The notes under the pieces are model-generated. The model was given only the letters and a program-made list of their open reading frames with translations. It searched no databases and was not told the DNA's origin. Positions 59,183-64,000 of a stretch of 64,000 nucleotides of DNA are shown piece after piece (position 1 is the first letter of the stretch; each line of letters starts with the position of its first letter). This stretch comes from Diphasiastrum complanatum. Taxonomy: Eukaryota > Streptophyta > Lycopodiopsida > Lycopodiales > Lycopodiaceae. A program made the translations under genes and the position numbers. Where the stretch lies: positions 5,552,647 through 5,616,646 of the forward strand of contig CM055113.1 of NCBI GenBank assembly GCA_029204225.1. The letters run 5' to 3'.

Positions 59183-60478
59183 GCAAAGCAACAATTGCAA
59201 CTGCTACAAGGTCAACTGCAGATGGCGGAGCAGGATCACACACGTCTCCAAGGTGAATTGGATGCAACCACCCTTGAGCATGATGCGTATCTTCAGAGCA
59301 TATACTAGATCATCCGGTAACTCCGACGGAGATCGTGTATTTGTTCAAGAAAGTAAAAACACTACAAAGTGGCCCTTCAAGGATTCCAAGGCCGCTTTGA
59401 CAGGTTCAAAGGAGCAGCTTCAACTGAGTTGGCAAAGGCTCAGTGCCTATGAAAAAGCAGTCGCTCAGGTGTTGGAAGCCGGACCACAAATCCCAGTTCC
59501 AGTCATGCGACAATTCTCCCCTCCACACCAAACTGCAGTATCAATGGATACAGAGATGGATTCGAATATGGACCAAGAGGGAGCCCGAGAAATAGAAGAA
59601 CAACCGCCAATTTACATGTAGTGCAACCGGGACCATCCTCATCAAGGACCACACTGTTATTCAGAAGGCCCATCAGCGTCGAGGACCAGATCCAGAGTTT
59701 TCTAGCGCAACATCCTCATGAGTCCTTGAGTGGTGGTTGGGTCCTTAAGTTCAAGACATCGGAGATAGAGGCCGGCAAAGAAGTGGACAAAATACTCGCA
59801 CTGGGAGAGCAGCCGGCATGGCAAGTTACCATTTTTGAGAAAACTCTGAAATCTATCAGGAGTTATGTAGCCAGCCCTCACCAATTGTGGGTAGATCCGT
59901 ATTATATACTGATGCCAAAAAGGAATAAATGGAAGGATTTGTGATTGGCTATGGACAAAATCAGAATCCATATGCCCAATCGGCCAATCATCCATCAGCC
60001 ATACACCTGGACGATATCAGTGGATTTCCACTGGGCCTTACAAGATTACTAGTGAGAGTATATCCACTCTCTTGATCCGACAGTGCGACAATCGGCAATG
60101 TTTGCAAAAGATTTAACTCTGTTGGCATCAGTGGCAACCAGATGGAATGATTGTCTTCCTCCTCTAGCATTCGATTCAAATAAGCCAATGGCCTCAGAGA
60201 ATATCAAGGATCAGTTGCCAGTTACTCATCTATATTTTCATGCAGCAATGATGGTAGGCTCCTGGGAATCTCGCTTCACACCTTGGATGACCTCAAACTG
60301 GATTGTAGGAGCCCATCGTTGTTTCTTGTCACATAATTTGGATTTTAATACTGCTCGACGACTTTATGGAGAAGGTGCAGTACCATTTAATAAAGATTCA
60401 TCGCGAAGCTAATAAAAGTCTCCAATAACTGCATCTCGCAGGTGTCGTGGGACCGCCACTAGTTTTGGTGGAGGATAT

Positions 60479-60969
60479 TGTTGGAGGATTTGTGTATCCC
60501 AAGACAACCCTAACCCTAGTTAATAAGTGAGAGGGATTTGGCACCTTGCGTGTGTAAGTCCAACCCGATGATCACATAGTTATTTGATTACTTAGAAGTC
60601 AATAAAAGGACTTTAGGTCTTTTTGCGGGACTTTTAATGTCGTAGGGCCTATATGTCAAGTTAGTGAATAAAGTTGGGTTTCCCTCCAATTTGGATGGTT
60701 CTCACTCTTTTTTAAATTTGAATAATTAGGGAGGCAGAAATGGACCAATAGAATTCAGAGGCCAGGGTCCTCCTCTCTACTATAAAAAGAGACCAACTCG
60801 AGTTCCTACACATGTTCATTTTCTCATTTCAATAAAGCAGATTGGTTCTCTTGTGAAATGGATTGATGAATGTCCTTGCTCTCTATTACTTTTCCTCCAT
60901 CTCTCATGCTTTATTTGGATTTTGCTAATTGTTGGATCTGATTGTTATTGGGATTGCATGTTATTACTT

Positions 60970-61000
<31 letters not shown>

Positions 61001-61229
61001 AAGAAAGAGTAAGTTATCTTTGTTGTGGATCTAGTGTTAGCAATGTAGTGTTAATGCTTAGGGTTAATGGATGTTAGAGTTAGATTTGGATCTTCCATTC
61101 ATGCTAAAATATGAACTATACTATCGCTCTCATGGGAACGAATCTATGCGTGACAACTAACTTCGTCTCTTTGATGCTAGATTGATTAGATCTTGGATTC
61201 AGGTTAGGCAAGGAAAGAAACCCACCACG
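60479..61229 (+). repeat. Gypsy 3' LTR (copy B)
   Basis: Starts TGTTGGAGG after a purine-rich GGTGGAGGATAT and ends near CCCACCAC. It has a TATA box CTATAAAAAG at about 60779 and a (GA)n tract at 60974-61002. It is the same family as 26985-27551. It follows the accessory ORF, so it is the 3' LTR of the plus-strand Gypsy element that carries the integrase at 47200-52043. Confidence 0.85.
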
Positions 61230-62092
61230 AAAGACAAGACTAAATATCAGTCGTCAACATCTAGACTAATAATAATTCGCTAAGAACAGATCACCAAATT
61301 GAGCAATAAGAGAGTCAGACAGAATTAGGAAAAGCACAACAATATCGACACAAATCTGAACGCACAACAACAGAACTATTATTAGATTAAGTATAGCAAA
61401 ATATACATGTCAATAATGTTGTGGAGCACAAGACAATATCGGACGAAACCGCATGCTCTACAAAGCTGATTCAATATGTAAAAAACATGAACCTATTACT
61501 GACAATACAAAAGAATGCGCAAGGCATCTACTTCGTCTGTCTCTGATAAGCTTCTGATGCTATTATTTTCACACATACTTGTTAAATATGCAAGTGGTAT
61601 TCAATATATATACACAATTTTATAGGTGTGCAGATGAAAAAAGTACAAAGTGGATGTGCTGTCTGTAGCAGATTGTGGGTGGCTGCTGTCATTGTCAAAT
61701 CTGTTAGCACGGTTGCATGGATGAGCATGAAAAGGCCGTGATGTCAGCCTTTGTTGAAATGAATGTTGGTGAAGATGCAAAAAATGTGACACTCTGACGA
61801 AATGCCTTAGGATTTGATTTATAGGGTGCCTTCAATTTTCCTAGGGCACCTTCTGCATTTTGTAAGGCAGTGTCACCTTTTTCGCCTGTCACAAATCACG
61901 TGTAAAAACACACACACGTTTTTCATCTTTTTCAGCTGTGAAAATTTACTTCTATTTATGCAGACAATCGAGTTTTTCACTTGTCTTATTTACATATAAA
62001 TATGCAGACTGTGCGACAACATGAGTAAAAATGCAGCATGAATGGAGGCAGATTAAAATAGGATTTAGGAGAGTAGAAGAGATAAATCCAAC
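61230..62092. other. Spacer without recognisable gene
   Basis: A-rich at first, with a CTGATGCTATTATTTTCACAC segment at about 61555 that recalls a decayed primer site beside an LTR. No coding domain. Confidence 0.35.
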
Positions 62093-63512
62093 AATGTGTT
62101 GCTTAATGGTGAAAGCAAGGATGGTTGGATGGATGTTTCCCCGTGGGCTAATTATGTGATAGATGGTGTGGGCGCGGCTAGGCAAAGGTCCTACGTCCGG
62201 TCTCAGGGGTGATGTGGCTTGAGAGAGATCCTTTGTGTTAGCTTTGGTTGGTATGTTTTGTCTGTTGCGTGCTTGCTTGGCCTGGTTTCTACTTGGCTCT
62301 CAAGTGATGTGAACGTGCTAGTTTGAGGAGGGGATACTTTAATATTGAAGCTGATTTAATAAAGAAAAAAAAAGAGCTGTGGGGCCCGGTCGACAGAGGA
62401 AACAATCTGTTGGAAGTACACCTCTTATCAAAATGGATGACCACCTTGATGAGTTAACGGAGAGGAGCAAGTTCGAGAATATGGCTCCTGCATGCATCGA
62501 GATGGCACCAAATCCACGTCAGAAAGAGCGTATGCACTCCAAAGTGGCGCCTCCCCAAGAAGTGATGGGTGCTCCTTTTGAACCTACACAGACGAACCCA
62601 TACTAGAGAAGCAACAAGACCTCTTTGAAGTGAAGATGCGGCAATACTTATCAAGTGCAATGACAGCTATGCTTAGTGAGATGAAGAAGGACAAAGAAAC
62701 AAAAAGGAAAGAATGGCAAGCATCCCTGCGAGCCATGAACCACAGTCAATTTGACCTTGCTAGAGAAATGAGAGACGGGCTAACACAGCTCGAAGCCAGG
62801 TTTGAAGAGCTGGAGGCAACAAGAGGGAATGTAGGGGCACCTCCTCCACTCATATCAAGAGATCCACGAGCGCAAAACATAGAAGGCCCGAAGAAGACTG
62901 CCAAAGTAAATGCACTGCCTACTTTCAAAGGAGCGCGTGACATTCAAATTGTGAAAGATTGGTTGTTTCACATGGACCATTACTTCTGTCTGATAAACAC
63001 TCCTAAAGAAGACAGAGCGGACTTGGCATTAGCATATTTTGAAGGCTACACTACAAACTGGTATTGGGTGGCAAAAATGCAATTTCAGACATGAGACACG
63101 TTCAAAACCTAAGGAGTTACGAGAGGAGTTCATACCTAAGGATTCACACATGAGATTGAGGACAAAATTATCAAAACTCAAGCAGAAAGGTTCATTGCGA
63201 GAGTACCTAAATAAATTCAGACAGAGTGTATGGGTTATTGAAGATATGTCCGAGGCTGACAAGACCCACTACCTCTTGTCTGGAATGCAGTCTTGGACCC
63301 GACGAGCAATAGACAACTACATGCCCCATGATTTCAATTCAACTATTTGGGCGGAAGGGGTGAGCCTCAATCTAGTATCTAAATGCAGCAGCTTTACACA
63401 GGCTTTACGTAAGTGAACTAGATCCACACTTTTCCTGTGCTGAGTGCAAACACAATGTTTTACTTTTCTTTATAGTTGGTCTCCTTTGGCCGGTGAATCA
63501 AGCCCGTGCCCT
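62093..63512 (+). pseudogene. Third copy of the gag element: leader, gag and 3' UTR
   Basis: 62093-62390 matches the leader at 43405-43720. Gag starts at 62432 (MDDHLDELTERSKFE), stops at 62606, reopens at 62630 (KMRQYLSSAMTAMLSE) and continues across the point where the other gag is split (ELEATRGNVGAPPP) into FHMDHYFCLINTP and LALAYFEGYTTNWYW. A stop and frameshift near 63095 are followed by LREYLNKFRQSVWVIEDMSEAD up to 63360. The rest of gag and the protease are deleted, and the conserved 3' UTR (63378-63512) follows. It is inactive. Confidence 0.88.
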
Positions 63513-64000
63513 TGTTGTTAGCATTTGTGCTAACACAAAAAGAAAAAAGAAAAAAACTCTGTGGCATGTGTTTTGTAATTCCACATACGAGTGTTTGTTA
63601 ATAAACTTCCGCCATGGCATGTATTTGTAAGCCCATGAGTAGAAGCTTAATAATAAAATAGCTTAAACTTAGACTTAGAACTTCGACTTAGGAAACTTAA
63701 GATTAGAAATATTTTATCTTAAGTTTTTCTAAGTTAAGAAACTTTGAAGTTCTAAATCCTAAGTTAGAAGTTCTAGAAAGGCTAGAAATAGATTAGTTCC
63801 ATAAGTTAGTGGATACTTATGGAAGACCCTCCTTGCCATAAAAGGAGAGGTATTTGCCTTGTAAATAACACTCTGAGATTATGCTAAATTGCTCTCTCTT
63901 TGAGATTATCATTCTATTTCTTTTTCTTTGTGTTCCCATTGGAAGGTGCATAGCTTGAGGGAAGGTGCTCGGGCCTCCTCTTGCCTCCTTTCATTGGATT
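63513..64000 (+). repeat. LTR-like sequence, truncated by the window end
   Basis: TGTTGTTAGCATTTGTGC near 63514 begins sequence unrelated to the 22910/41960 LTR. A TATA-like CCATAAAAGG lies at about 63836, and CTTAG/CTAAG words repeat at 63660-63780. It looks like an LTR with a promoter, cut by the window edge; no partner is visible. Confidence 0.45.

Larger units (their letters stand above)
52707..60412 (+). pseudogene. Accessory ORF between integrase and 3' LTR, split by a Copia insertion
   Basis: Coding-like sequence lies at 52707-53039 and, past the 53040-59182 Copia, at 59188-60412. The first part shifts frame near 52840 into a strong coiled coil (LKIAKQHKEKSEAEKK...), which continues in frame across the insertion once it and one GCAAA copy are removed. 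After a stop near 59308 another frame gives SKEQLQLSWQRLSAYEKAVAQ, then 59621-59944 (VEDQIQSFLAQHPHESLSGG...) and 60083-60412 (MRQSAMFAKDLTLLASVATR..., PWMTSNWIVGAHRCFLSHNL). About 500 residues in all. I recognise no family. Position suggests an additional or env-like ORF of a Tat/Athila-type Gypsy element. Frame breaks make this copy non-functional. Confidence 0.6.

Overview
The window reads as nuclear DNA of a vascular plant with a large, retrotransposon-rich genome. The evidence is two intron-containing plant genes with GT-AG junctions, nested Copia and Ty3/Gypsy LTR elements in both orientations, several initiator-Met-tRNA primer-binding sites (TGGTATCAGAGC), long (GA)n/(CT)n tracts and AT-rich gene-poor spacers. 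The repeat load and the divergent CYP85-clan P450 would suit a gymnosperm or another large-genome lineage. The species cannot be named from the sequence alone.

Two host genes look intact. A nine-exon cytochrome P450 of the CYP85 clan (10639-13991, +, 479 aa) has a TATA box upstream. Its heme-binding loop and ExxR are intact, but the I-helix oxygen-activation motif is atypical. A five-exon family-GT8 glycosyltransferase (35000-38404, +, 505 aa) is an ortholog-type match to plant PGSIP6/IPUT1, the inositol phosphorylceramide glucuronosyltransferase of sphingolipid synthesis.

Layout: 1-7160 holds broken Copia pieces and a minus-strand Gypsy remnant (486-4027), including two Copia fragments joined in opposite orientation with inverted LTRs (4660-5733). 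7160-10540 is AT-rich spacer with a palindrome-rich repeat and a foldback (MITE-like) element. 10540-14510 is the P450 gene. 15368-19890 holds a GA microsatellite, a transposon-derived pseudogene (DUF7869-type) and a second Gypsy gag remnant. 20780-21560 is a TGACTCG-rich minisatellite. 22260-26990 and 41829-45240 hold the two halves of a Gypsy-type gag-protease element and the two halves of a Copia element, split at matching points. 26985-34140 contains LTR pieces and spacer. 34140-38600 is the glycosyltransferase gene. 47200-61229 is a plus-strand Gypsy element: degraded RNase H/integrase, then an unfamiliar downstream ORF, then the 3' LTR. It has been interrupted twice by minus-strand Copia elements (48278-51492, non-autonomous; 53040-59182, nearly complete with a 5-bp target duplication). 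62093-64000 is another gag-only element copy and the start of an unrelated LTR-like sequence.

The strongest structural result is an apparent inversion of about 18.2 kb (25984-44211) carrying the glycosyltransferase gene. At each breakpoint a Gypsy gag half abuts a Copia gag half on the opposite strand, and the mismatched halves fit together in frame across the two breakpoints. The least familiar coding sequence is the ORF between integrase and the 3' LTR (about 52707-53039 plus 59188-60412), which has a predicted coiled coil followed by a domain I do not recognise.
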